A stretch of 17,208 nt of DNA from an uncultured Bacteroidales bacterium (GCA_937876865.1 CALEFF010000032.1:1-17208), one strand, 5' to 3'. Shown: positions 8,375 to 16,177, counted from the first letter of the stretch. Made by a program: numbers and translations. The notes: generated by a model from the sequence alone, not told the origin.

Positions 8375-9571
8375 ATGACTAAAAACCAAACAGAAAAATT
8401 AGATAAAATACTACTTCATCCTATATTAGGGTATCTTATATTTCTTTTAGTATTAGGACTAACCTTCTTTCTAACCTTTTCCATAGGCAACTACCCAATG
8501 GAATTGATGGAAAAAGGAGTAGATTACATTGCCACCCTACTACAAGAAACAATACCACAAGGATTTTTCAATGATTTAGTCGTACAAGGCATAGTAGGAG
8601 GAGTAGGAGGAGTAATAGTCTTTCTACCTAATATTTTGATATTGTTTTTATGTATTTCCTTAATGGAAGAAAGTGGCTATATGTCTCGTGCATCTCAGTT
8701 AATGGATAAGTTTATGCACGCAATAGGTTTACATGGAAAAAGTTTTGCTCCACTTATAATGGGATTTGGTTGCAACGTACCCGCAATAATGTCCACACGC
8801 TACATCGAAGACAAAAGAGACAGATTAGTAACAATGCTCATCATACCTTTTATGTCTTGTTCAGCACGCTTGCCCGTTTATATCGTAATAGCAGGCACCT
8901 TTTTCCCCAACCACTCTACTCTTGTAATGATGACTTTATATGTCTTGGGCGTAATACTTGCAATCCTCTTCGCCCTATTGTTTAAAAAAACCTTCAACAA
9001 AAGCAATCACGTACCATATACACTCAACCTACAAGAATATAGCATACCAAAAGTAAAAGCCGTAGCAAGAACAATATGGATAAATTGCAAAGACTACCTC
9101 TCAAAAATGGCAGGAATAGTCCTTATTGCCTCCATAGTGCTTTGGTTATTGATGTATTTCCCACAAAAAGACACAAATAACATAGAAGAAAGTTACATAG
9201 CACACGCAGGAAAAGTAATAGAGCCTGTAATGAAACCAATAGGATTCGATTGGAAAATATCAGTTTCTCTAATAACAGGCGTTGCAGCAAAAGAAATCAT
9301 AATCTCCACCCTTGGAGTACTTTATTCAGACAATCCCGAAACAAGTAGCGATGTATTAGAAGAAAAACTAAAATCCTCAGGCGTATTCACCCCACCTGTA
9401 GCACTAAGTTTCCTTGTCTTTACATTAATTTATTTCCCATGCACAGCAGTCTTTGCCGCAGTAAAAAAAGAATCAAGACTCAAATGGGCAATATTTGTTG
9501 TAACCTACACAACAGTTGTCGCTTGGATTTTAGCATTTGCAACCTATCACATAGCAGGATTGTTTTTCTAA
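8375..9571 (+). CDS. FeoB-like ferrous iron transporter membrane domain lacking the GTPase domain
   Basis: The 398-residue protein aligns over its whole length to the membrane part of FeoB. It begins with HPILGYLIFL at residues 15-24, where the FeoB membrane domain starts, and contains GFGCNVPAIM (130-139), DKRDRL (146-151), SCSARLPVY (161-169) and, later, TGVAAKEIIISTLGVLY. About eight or more hydrophobic segments are visible, including two Gate-type (nucleoside-recognition) motifs. What is missing is the roughly 270-residue N-terminal G-protein domain with GXXXXGKS; the radical SAM gene ends one base before this start codon, so there is no room for it. FeoB imports Fe(II) across the inner membrane and normally needs the G domain for activity. 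This protein may use a separate GTPase, work as a GTP-independent transporter, or carry another substrate. No stop or frameshift suggests decay. Confidence 0.85.
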   Translation: MTKNQTEKLDKILLHPILGYLIFLLVLGLTFFLTFSIGNYPMELMEKGVDYIATLLQETIPQGFFNDLVVQGIVGGVGGVIVFLPNILILFLCISLMEESGYMSRASQLMDKFMHAIGLHGKSFAPLIMGFGCNVPAIMSTRYIEDKRDRLVTMLIIPFMSCSARLPVYIVIAGTFFPNHSTLVMMTLYVLGVILAILFALLFKKTFNKSNHVPYTLNLQEYSIPKVKAVARTIWINCKDYLSKMAGIVLIASIVLWLLMYFPQKDTNNIEESYIAHAGKVIEPVMKPIGFDWKISVSLITGVAAKEIIISTLGVLYSDNPETSSDVLEEKLKSSGVFTPPVALSFLVFTLIYFPCTAVFAAVKKESRLKWAIFVVTYTTVVAWILAFATYHIAGLFF

Positions 9572-9607
9572 AAAGACTTTTTTGCAAGCAAATTTACATT
9601 TTAATTC

Positions 9608-9639
9608 AGATTAACAAAAGAATCGTCTTTTGTTAATCT
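9608..9639 (+). terminator. Rho-independent terminator after the amidase-FeoB unit
   Basis: Positions 9608-9621 and 9626-9639 form a perfect 14-bp stem with a 4-base loop (ATCG), 37 bases behind the FeoB-like stop codon. A T-rich stretch follows, though not a clean T run. It marks the end of the backbone transcription unit. Confidence 0.75.
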
Positions 9640-9934
9640 TCTTAATTGTTTTTGTCGCTAAGCTACAACTTCTTTTTTATTTCTTATTATTTTTTGTCTG
9701 AATTATGGGGAGTATTATAATTCCAATACCTTATAAAACAACCATTTGCAAAGAAGAAAAAAAATCAAAGAAAAAATTAAAAAAAGTAAAGAAAAAAAAG
9801 ATTTTTTCTTTGAAAAAAATTCAAAAAGCAAAGAGTTTTTTTTCAAAAGAAAAGACACTCATATTCCATTTATAAACACACGTGTTACGTATTATAATAT
9901 TAACAAAAATCTTTTCTATATTGCATAAAATTTA
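9640..9934. other. Gene-free AT-rich boundary region with A tracts
   Basis: About 300 bases without a credible gene separate the FeoB-like gene's terminator from the restriction-modification promoter. Between about 9749 and 9860 the plus strand is almost only A and G with repeated CAAAGAAAAA-type units, then short T runs; 9788-9797 and 9802-9811 form a 10-bp A/T hairpin. An 8-base palindrome ACACGTGT lies at 9878-9885. No tRNA, integrase gene or clear attachment repeat was found. A small open frame within the A tract is low complexity (mostly Lys, Phe, Glu) and is not considered a gene. Confidence 0.6.
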
Positions 9935-9942
9935 TAACTTTG
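9935..9942 (+). promoter_or_regulatory. Putative -7 promoter box for the defence operon
   Basis: TAACTTTG matches the Bacteroidota -7 consensus TAnnTTTG and lies 32 bases before the ATG at 9975. The -33 region (about 9911-9915, CTTTT) is only a weak match. The box falls inside an upstream in-frame extension of the first gene, which supports the start at 9975 rather than further upstream. Confidence 0.5.
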
Positions 9943-9974
9943 TCAAATATTTTCATAAAACAGGTTGTAAGCAA

Positions 9975-12137
9975 ATGAAGGATTATATACAGATTGGTAT
10001 TGAAAAAGGCATTATTTCTTTCAATGATGATATGTCTCGTATTACATACATATATCAAAACAAACATCGCAACTACAATAACCCAGAAGAAAAAGTGCAA
10101 GCAGAAGCGTTTTTACGTTTGATAATAGACTATAAATATCCTATTAATAGAATAAAGCTATTTGTTGCAGTTCCAATGGGTAGTGAAACAAAAGAAGCTG
10201 ATATTGTTGTTTTTAAAGATGATTTATGTTTAATGCCTTATATTCTTGTTGAATGCAAAAAACAAGAAGTAAGTGAGGCTGAATTTCAACAAGCAATAGG
10301 ACAAGCATATAGTTATGCTTTTGCTATGGCTGGAGAATTGAAATATGTATGGGTTACATCGGGAATAAAGTCTGATTACTTTGAAGTTGATCAAAATTCA
10401 AACACAAGAAATCAATTACCAGACATTCCTCAATTTGGAGTAACTAATATTGCTACATACAAATATGTTTACGATGCACAATATCTTCCAGAAGAATCTG
10501 GGAAACAACGTTTTTTTGATCTTTCTGTTATTGATCAATCAGAACTTACAAGAAGATTTAAACAAGCTCATGAAGCCCTTTGGGCAGGGGGACAACTCAA
10601 TCCATCAGAGGCTTTTGATGAATTAGATAAACTTATATTTTGTAAAATTTGGGACGAACGCAAACCAAGGAAAATGGGTGAGCCTTATGATTTCCAAATT
10701 ATAACAGTACCTAAAGAAATAGAAAAAAACGAAAATAAAAGACGCCTTATTGAAAATGATAATCTATATAATCGTATAATGGCATTGTATGAAGAAGGAC
10801 GTAAAAAAGACCAAGAGGTATTTCGTGATAATATTCGTTTAACGCCTGAAAAAATACGTACTGTTGTAAGTTATCTTGAAAGTGTTAATCTTGGAGAAAC
10901 GGATCTTGATAGTAAAGGTCGTGCTTTTGAGACTTTTATGGGTTCTTTTTTTAGAGGTAATTTCGGTCAATACTTTACACCGCGAGAAATAGTAAAATTT
11001 ATTGTTGATGTATTGCCTATTGAACACGATTCAAAAGTGCTTGATACTTCTTGTGGAAGTGGAGGTTTTTTACTTTATGCACTAAATAAAATTAGAAACA
11101 AAGCAAGTGAAATTTATCCAAATTACGCAAAAGATGTTAGGCAACACGACAGATGGTTTAAGTATTGGCACGACTTTGCAGAAAAGAATCTTTACGGAAT
11201 AGAGATAAGCGAGCAAATTTCGCGTGCTGCTAAAATGAATATGATTATTCATGATGACGGACATACAAATGTAATAACTTCTGATGGTCTCATTTCCGAT
11301 GAAACCATAATTACCAAGACTAATAATCAAGGATTTAAATATGAAACCTTTGATTTTATCATTACAAATCCACCATTTGGCAGTACTATACGTCAAACAG
11401 AACAAGCATACTTAAAAACATATCAATTGGGTAAAAAAGAAGAAGATTGGTTAGCAGTAAAATCTTCTTCTGAACAATATCGTGATGGACAAAGTACAGA
11501 AGTTCTCTTTATTGAACAAGATTATAAATTTCTAAAAGAAGGTGGTTATATTGCTATTGTTATTCCTGATGGCATTTTAACAAATAGTAGTATGCAATAT
11601 GTAAGGACACAAATTGAAGATTGGTTTCGTATAGTTGCTGTTGTTAGTATGCCTCAAACTGCGTTTATGGCAAATGGTGCAGGTGTAAAAAGTTCAGTTT
11701 TGTTTTTGAGGAAGTGGACAAAGAAAGAATCTGATCAACTCATAAATACAAAGAAGAATATTGAAAGCAGACTGCTTACTGATAATAATTATCAAACTCA
11801 ACGTCTAAATTGGGATAAAGAAATTAAACAAAAACAGAAAGAAAAGGTAACAGAGATAAAAGACAAACAAAATATTTCTGCAACTTCTGCAAAACAAACA
11901 GAAGAATATAAGTCTTGGAATGCAGATTTACTTGCAGAATATGGCGACAAGGTTGAGGAACTTAAAAGCTTTTTAACTGATCAATATCAGCAAGCAAAGA
12001 AAAAAGAATTAACCGATTATCCAATTTTCATGGCAATAGCCGAAAATATAGGCTATGACGCAACAGGTAAAAAGACCGCTATCAATGAATTGGATATTAT
12101 TGGCGAAGAATTAAAAAAGTTTATTAACTCTCTATGA
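9975..12137 (+). CDS. hsdM: Restriction-modification fusion: HsdR-type nuclease domain plus N6-adenine DNA methyltransferase
   Basis: From the ATG at 9975 the protein has 720 residues. The frame is open 31 codons further upstream, but that part covers the likely promoter and looks non-coding. Residues about 38-130 match the type I restriction enzyme R N-terminal domain (HSDR_N_2), a PD-(D/E)XK nuclease fold with Asp76, Glu93 and Lys95 (EADIVVF and VECKK) and a QxxxY-like segment near 107-113. From about 315 the protein is HsdM-like: GQYFTPREIV (331-340), SAM-binding motif I LDTSCGSGGF (356-365), catalytic motif IV NPPF (465-468), and a typical C-terminus with YPIFMAIAENIGYD. It therefore joins cutting and methylating domains, as in BcgI subunit A of type IIB systems. 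No helicase motor is present. It needs the HsdS subunit encoded directly behind it (4-base ATGA overlap). Actual cleavage is inferred, not shown. Confidence 0.88.
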   Translation: MKDYIQIGIEKGIISFNDDMSRITYIYQNKHRNYNNPEEKVQAEAFLRLIIDYKYPINRIKLFVAVPMGSETKEADIVVFKDDLCLMPYILVECKKQEVSEAEFQQAIGQAYSYAFAMAGELKYVWVTSGIKSDYFEVDQNSNTRNQLPDIPQFGVTNIATYKYVYDAQYLPEESGKQRFFDLSVIDQSELTRRFKQAHEALWAGGQLNPSEAFDELDKLIFCKIWDERKPRKMGEPYDFQIITVPKEIEKNENKRRLIENDNLYNRIMALYEEGRKKDQEVFRDNIRLTPEKIRTVVSYLESVNLGETDLDSKGRAFETFMGSFFRGNFGQYFTPREIVKFIVDVLPIEHDSKVLDTSCGSGGFLLYALNKIRNKASEIYPNYAKDVRQHDRWFKYWHDFAEKNLYGIEISEQISRAAKMNMIIHDDGHTNVITSDGLISDETIITKTNNQGFKYETFDFIITNPPFGSTIRQTEQAYLKTYQLGKKEEDWLAVKSSSEQYRDGQSTEVLFIEQDYKFLKEGGYIAIVIPDGILTNSSMQYVRTQIEDWFRIVAVVSMPQTAFMANGAGVKSSVLFLRKWTKKESDQLINTKKNIESRLLTDNNYQTQRLNWDKEIKQKQKEKVTEIKDKQNISATSAKQTEEYKSWNADLLAEYGDKVEELKSFLTDQYQQAKKKELTDYPIFMAIAENIGYDATGKKTAINELDIIGEELKKFINSL

Positions 12138-13486
12138 ATTACCAAGTACCACAACATATAAGTAAAGATAAAATCTTCATTATTAATCGATCTACGATTG
12201 ACAATAGGCTTGATGCTCAATATTATAGTGCGGACTTAGATCTTTCTGGATTTGTAAAGTTATCTTCTGTGGCTATCGTTAAGGGCGGAAAGCGAATACC
12301 AAAAGGTTATGGCTATTCAAATGAGCAAACACCATATCATTACCTACGAGTTGCAGACATAGATTCTGATGCACAAGTTGAAGTCAATAACTTGATGAAT
12401 ATATCAGAAGAAGTTTTCAATATTCTTAAACGATATGAAATTTTAGATGGAGAACTTGCTATATCTATTGCTGGCACAATAGGTAAAACAACAATTTTAA
12501 AGAACATTCCCATAGATAAAAGAGTTATTCTAACCGAAAACTGTGCAAAAATATTGGCAAAAACAAATGTTGATTTACTACCAGAATACTTAAAAATATG
12601 TTTAGAGCTCCCTATTGTTAAGAAACAGCTTGACCTAAATTATATTCAAACCACAATTCCTAAGTTAGGTTTGGATAAGATTGTGGGAATTAAGATTCCA
12701 CCTATCCCTTGTATTCAAAAGCAACAAGAGATTGTTGATTATATAAATGAGGCTTATATACAAAAACGAGCAAAAGAGGTCGAGTCTCAACAACTATTGG
12801 ATAGTATTGATGGCTATTTATTGAAAGAGTTGGAAATAAATATACCAAGTGTTGATGATGGATTAAAACATCGTATATTTTTTAGTTCTTTCAATAAGAT
12901 AATAGATAATCGAATAGATCCTATATATTCTTTATATCTAGATAAGAACGCTTCAAGTGCTAAATATGATAATACTAGCCTTCGTTCAGTTGCACATATT
13001 GAAAAAGGGAATACCTTATCAAGTTCGGATGTCGAGGAAGGCAATATACCAGTTATAGCAGGTGGACAAACTAGCCCATATAATCATAACAAATCCAATT
13101 ATAAAGGAAATATTATAACAGTAAGTGCCTCCGGTGCTTATGCTGGCTATGTTTGGTATCATGATTATCCAATTTATGCTACCGATTGTTGTGTTATCTT
13201 CTCTAAAGATGAATCCATATTTATAACAAAATATTTATTTGAAGTATTGAAATTACAGCAAAATGGTATTTATAGATCTCAAACAGGAGCAGCACAGCCT
13301 CATGTATATGCTTCAGATTTACAAATGCTAAATATTCCTGTTGTTTCGATAAAAAAGCAACAAGAGATAGTAGATCATATTGCCAATATCCGAACTCGTG
13401 CAAAAGCATTGCAAGCAGAGGGAAAAGCAATCTTGGAAGATGCAAAGCGTAAAGTAGAAGAAATGATAATAGGGAAAAAGATATGA
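12134..13486 (+). CDS. hsdS: Type I-like restriction-modification specificity subunit HsdS
   Basis: The 450-residue protein has the usual two half-sites: target recognition domain 1 at about residues 38-190 (with the typical LRVADI at 71-76), a central helical spacer about 194-235, target recognition domain 2 about 275-405, and a distal helix to the end. The two helices start with near-identical sequence (KQQEIVDYI at about 196-204 and KQQEIVDHI near 407-415), the internal repeat expected in HsdS. Each recognition domain should read one half of a bipartite DNA target, which cannot be predicted here. The start codon overlaps the methyltransferase stop (ATGA at 12134-12137) and its own stop overlaps the TIR gene start (ATGA at 13483-13486), so all three genes are probably translationally coupled. 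Confidence 0.9.
   Translation: MNYQVPQHISKDKIFIINRSTIDNRLDAQYYSADLDLSGFVKLSSVAIVKGGKRIPKGYGYSNEQTPYHYLRVADIDSDAQVEVNNLMNISEEVFNILKRYEILDGELAISIAGTIGKTTILKNIPIDKRVILTENCAKILAKTNVDLLPEYLKICLELPIVKKQLDLNYIQTTIPKLGLDKIVGIKIPPIPCIQKQQEIVDYINEAYIQKRAKEVESQQLLDSIDGYLLKELEINIPSVDDGLKHRIFFSSFNKIIDNRIDPIYSLYLDKNASSAKYDNTSLRSVAHIEKGNTLSSSDVEEGNIPVIAGGQTSPYNHNKSNYKGNIITVSASGAYAGYVWYHDYPIYATDCCVIFSKDESIFITKYLFEVLKLQQNGIYRSQTGAAQPHVYASDLQMLNIPVVSIKKQQEIVDHIANIRTRAKALQAEGKAILEDAKRKVEEMIIGKKI
12717..12732 (+). repeat. Direct repeat at the first TRD-helix junction of hsdS (copy 1)
   Basis: AAAAGCAACAAGAGAT occurs here and again at 13353-13368. The two copies encode the start of the central and distal helices. 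Such repeats allow exchange of recognition domains by homologous recombination in HsdS genes. Confidence 0.8.
13353..13368 (+). repeat. Direct repeat at the second TRD-helix junction of hsdS (copy 2)
   Basis: This is the second copy of the 16-base repeat at 12717-12732. Similarity continues for about 12 more bases with a few differences, giving the protein repeat QQEIVDYI / QQEIVDHI. Confidence 0.8.
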
Positions 13487-14286
13487 AGAAACAACAAGTT
13501 CAAATAATACAAAAAGCCTGTGAAATTTGCGATGGTATAGCTAAAGCTATAACTAAAAGAAATAGTGGCCAACCATTTTGTAAAAGTTATTGTCCTGGCG
13601 AAAATAACTTAATCGAAACCATTAAACAATTAGTGGAGATTATTAAAGATATTGAGCCAGAGTGTAGCAAACGTTTAATTTTAGATTTACAAAATGCAAG
13701 AGATCTTCCACTAGGGCAATGCGTAAATCCATATACATTTGGCTCTATCGTAGGCATTGTTAGCATTTTAAAGTTAAAGTATTTAAAGGAAGGAATAACT
13801 ACAAGAAAATTTTTTATTAGCCATTCATCTGAAGATAAAGTCATTGTAAATGGATTTGTTAAGGAAATACTAAAAATTGGTTGTAGCTTTAAGGATAGTG
13901 ATATTTTTTGCACATTAGACCCAACAGTAATCCGAACTGGCGATGATTTCCGTGAGAAAATTGTCGAAAATATGAAAGAGTGCGATTTTATTCTTCTATT
14001 TATCTCGGAAAATTATATTAAAAGTGAGATATGTCAAAATGAAATGGGTGCAGCTTGGGCATTGGACAATAAAAGAGTTTTACCTTTTGTTCTACCAAAT
14101 ACTACATTCAATCAAATGGGATTTCTTAATGTTGTTAAACAAGGAGCGTATATTACAGAAAAAAGTAAATTAGATGAATTTTATAATGAGATATGTAATT
14201 ACTATACTATACATTCTGACTGGCCTGGATTCAATAAAGCAAAAGAGGATTTTATAGAAATAGTAAGAGAGAGTATTGTAAAATAA
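13483..14286 (+). CDS. TIR domain-containing protein, putative NAD-consuming defence effector
   Basis: The 267-residue protein has a C-terminal TIR domain at about 108-240: KFFISHSSEDK at 109-119 (box 1), GDDFREKI at 153-160, and SENYIKSEICQNEMGAAW at 175-192, where Glu187 sits at the position of the catalytic glutamate of NAD-cleaving TIR domains. Bacterial TIR proteins in defence systems usually hydrolyse NAD or make signalling nucleotides after infection is sensed. The N-terminal about 105 residues are not recognised. They contain CEIC (Cys13, Cys16) and CKSYC (Cys33, Cys37), which could bind a metal, then helical sequence. There is no signal peptide or membrane segment, so it is probably cytoplasmic. 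The start codon overlaps the hsdS stop by 4 bases. That tight coupling suggests a function linked to the restriction-modification complex, which is an inference. Confidence 0.87.
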   Translation: MKKQQVQIIQKACEICDGIAKAITKRNSGQPFCKSYCPGENNLIETIKQLVEIIKDIEPECSKRLILDLQNARDLPLGQCVNPYTFGSIVGIVSILKLKYLKEGITTRKFFISHSSEDKVIVNGFVKEILKIGCSFKDSDIFCTLDPTVIRTGDDFREKIVENMKECDFILLFISENYIKSEICQNEMGAAWALDNKRVLPFVLPNTTFNQMGFLNVVKQGAYITEKSKLDEFYNEICNYYTIHSDWPGFNKAKEDFIEIVRESIVK

Positions 14287-14339
14287 TAACTAAGTTGTGA
14301 TTTTTATACCATAATTTATTGTAAATAAAGAAACTAAAA

Positions 14340-15440
14340 ATGGGACGAAATTTACATAGTAAACCATTTGATGATGGTACATTAAAAAAATTAGAGATAT
14401 TTGAACTCTATACAAAAGAATGGTTACCAACATTTATTATGTCTAAAAGCCAATATATTTGTATTTTTGATTTTTTCGCAGGTACAGGGTATGATCTAAA
14501 TAATATACCTGGTAGCCCTATTCGTATACTTATGCAAGTAAAAGAACAATTAGGTAATATATATCAAAATAAAACTAAAGTTTACTTGATATTTAATGAA
14601 TTTGACAAGGTAAAAAGTGAACAATTAAAAAAAGCTTGTGATAATTTTGTTGATTCTGACAAAGAATTACATAGAGCAAAAGAAAATAAAATTTTGAATT
14701 ATAAAATTTTTCAAGAAGATTTTGCCAAATTATTTCCAAAGTGCATTAAGTGTATAAATAATTATCCATCCTTGGTGTTTCTAGATCAGAATGGAGTAAA
14801 ATTTACATCAGATAAGTATTTTATGCCTTTAGTCAAATCCAAATGTACTGATTTTTTGTATTTTATTTCATCATCCTACGTTAGTAGATTCGGCAATACT
14901 AATGAATTCTCAAAACATATTTCTTATGATAAAGAACGTGCTGAAAAAGAACCTCCAACTTGGATACATCGCAATATATTGGATCAATTAAAAAAACGTA
15001 TTCCCCTTGGGAATAAAACGAAGTTATATCCATTTACAATAAAAAAGAATGTGAATATTTATGGAATAGTTTTTGGAGCAAGTCATCCCAGAGCTGTTGA
15101 TAAGTTTTTAACTACAGCATGGAAAGAAAATAAGATAAATGGAGAAGCTAACTTTGATATATATGATGATCAAAATAAAAATCAAATCACATTGTTTGGA
15201 GATAAGCCTTTGACAAAAATAGAAAAATTTCAAAGTGATTTACGTGATGGCCTAATGACCAAACAACTTAAAACAAATAAGGATGTTTACGATTATACTT
15301 TAGAACAAGGACATATACCTAGTCATGCTGTTGAAGAATTAAAGAAAATGAAAAAAGAAGGACTTATTAAATATGATAGAACTCCAAAGGTTAATTATGA
15401 ACAAGTATATAAATCCAAAAATATTATAACTTACGAATGA
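14340..15440 (+). CDS. tcmP: Three-Cys-motif partner protein TcmP
   Basis: The 366-residue protein matches the TcmP family: GRNLHSKPFDDGTLKKLEIF at the N-terminus, then FDFFAGTG at 43-50 (similar to a methyltransferase SAM-binding motif I), GSPIRIL at 58-64, LIFNEFD at 83-89 and FLDQNGVKF at 147-155, at the place of the usual second core motif. The last 70 residues (about 295-366) look like a winged helix (HIPSHAVEELKKMKKEGLIKY). The family was named because it occurs next to a protein with an N-terminal three-cysteine motif, and exactly such a gene follows with a 4-base ATGA overlap. Function is not established; the fold hints at nucleic-acid methylation or binding. It starts 53 bases after the TIR gene with no obvious promoter or terminator between, so it may share its transcript. 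Confidence 0.85.
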   Translation: MGRNLHSKPFDDGTLKKLEIFELYTKEWLPTFIMSKSQYICIFDFFAGTGYDLNNIPGSPIRILMQVKEQLGNIYQNKTKVYLIFNEFDKVKSEQLKKACDNFVDSDKELHRAKENKILNYKIFQEDFAKLFPKCIKCINNYPSLVFLDQNGVKFTSDKYFMPLVKSKCTDFLYFISSSYVSRFGNTNEFSKHISYDKERAEKEPPTWIHRNILDQLKKRIPLGNKTKLYPFTIKKNVNIYGIVFGASHPRAVDKFLTTAWKENKINGEANFDIYDDQNKNQITLFGDKPLTKIEKFQSDLRDGLMTKQLKTNKDVYDYTLEQGHIPSHAVEELKKMKKEGLIKYDRTPKVNYEQVYKSKNIITYE

Positions 15441-16171
15441 AAACAACAAAAATAGAATGGACTGATAAGACTTGGAATCCTATAACTGGTTGTACCAAGT
15501 ATTCACAAGGCTGTGCCAACTGCTATGCAGAAACAATGTCACGTAGACTTAAAGCTATGGGATTAGATAAATATGCAAATGGTTTTGAACTCGCATTACA
15601 CAATGATTGCTTGGAAGAACCAATGCAATGGAAAAAACCTCATAATATTTTTGTATGTTCAATGAGTGATTTATTTCACAAAGACGTTCCTTTTGAGTTT
15701 ATAGATAAAATTATAAATACAATTAAACAAACTCCACAACATCGTTATCAACTTTTAACAAAAAGAGCAAAAAGAATGGCTGAATATTTTCAAAATAGAG
15801 AAATTCCTAAAAATGCGTGGTTGGGAGTTACTGTTGAAGCACAATCATCTAAAAAAAGAATTGAAATTTTACGCACATTAAATGCTCCTATTCACTTCCT
15901 TTCTTGCGAACCTCTAATAGAAGATTTAGGAATTCTCAATCTTGATAATATAGATTGGGTTATTGTTGGTGGTGAAAGCGGTTCAAAAGCTAGACCTATG
16001 AAAGAAGAATGGGTTTTATCAATTAAGGAACAATCAGAACAACAAGGCTCTGCTTTTTTCTTTAAACAATGGGGCACATGGGGTAGCGATGGAATTAAAA
16101 GGAATAAATGTGTTAATGGCAAGTTACTGCAAGGTAAAATCTTTCAAGACATGCCAAGTATAAATAATTAA
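15437..16171 (+). CDS. DUF5131 / phage Gp37-like three-Cys-motif protein
   Basis: The 244-residue protein begins KTTKIEWTDKTWNPITGC and carries Cys19, Cys26 and Cys29 in CX6CX2C spacing, the three-Cys motif that defines the partner of TcmP. The spacing resembles, but is not, the radical SAM CX3CX2C motif, so an iron-sulfur cluster is plausible but unproven. Other conserved-looking segments are FVCSMSDLFH, RYQLLTKR, LGVTVE, FLSCEPLI and VIVGGESGSKARPM, and FKQWGTWG near the end; these match the phage Gp37/Gp68 (DUF5131) family. The order of motifs suggests a TIM-barrel-like fold. The enzymatic activity is unknown. Its start overlaps the tcmP stop by 4 bases, which implies the two proteins are made together and probably act together. 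The GIY-YIG gene follows after 6 bases. Confidence 0.88.
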   Translation: MKTTKIEWTDKTWNPITGCTKYSQGCANCYAETMSRRLKAMGLDKYANGFELALHNDCLEEPMQWKKPHNIFVCSMSDLFHKDVPFEFIDKIINTIKQTPQHRYQLLTKRAKRMAEYFQNREIPKNAWLGVTVEAQSSKKRIEILRTLNAPIHFLSCEPLIEDLGILNLDNIDWVIVGGESGSKARPMKEEWVLSIKEQSEQQGSAFFFKQWGTWGSDGIKRNKCVNGKLLQGKIFQDMPSINN

Positions 16172-16177
16172 TCAACT

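Noticed and set aside
9788..9811. A/T hairpin as a terminator
   Set aside because: It has one G-C pair and no transcript to end; the terminator at 9608-9639 already serves the upstream unit.
9746..9928. A 60-codon open frame on the plus strand before the methyltransferase gene
   Set aside because: The product is almost only Lys, Glu, Ser and Phe from A/T tracts, with no family resemblance, and it runs over the likely promoter region.
9882..9974. Upstream in-frame extension of the methyltransferase gene by 31 codons
   Set aside because: It overlaps a good -7 box at 9935-9942 and is AT-rich; the ATG at 9975 gives a start consistent with the conserved domain.
9572..9974. tRNA gene or attachment site as integration point of the defence block
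   Set aside because: No cloverleaf, integrase or matching flanking repeat could be seen.
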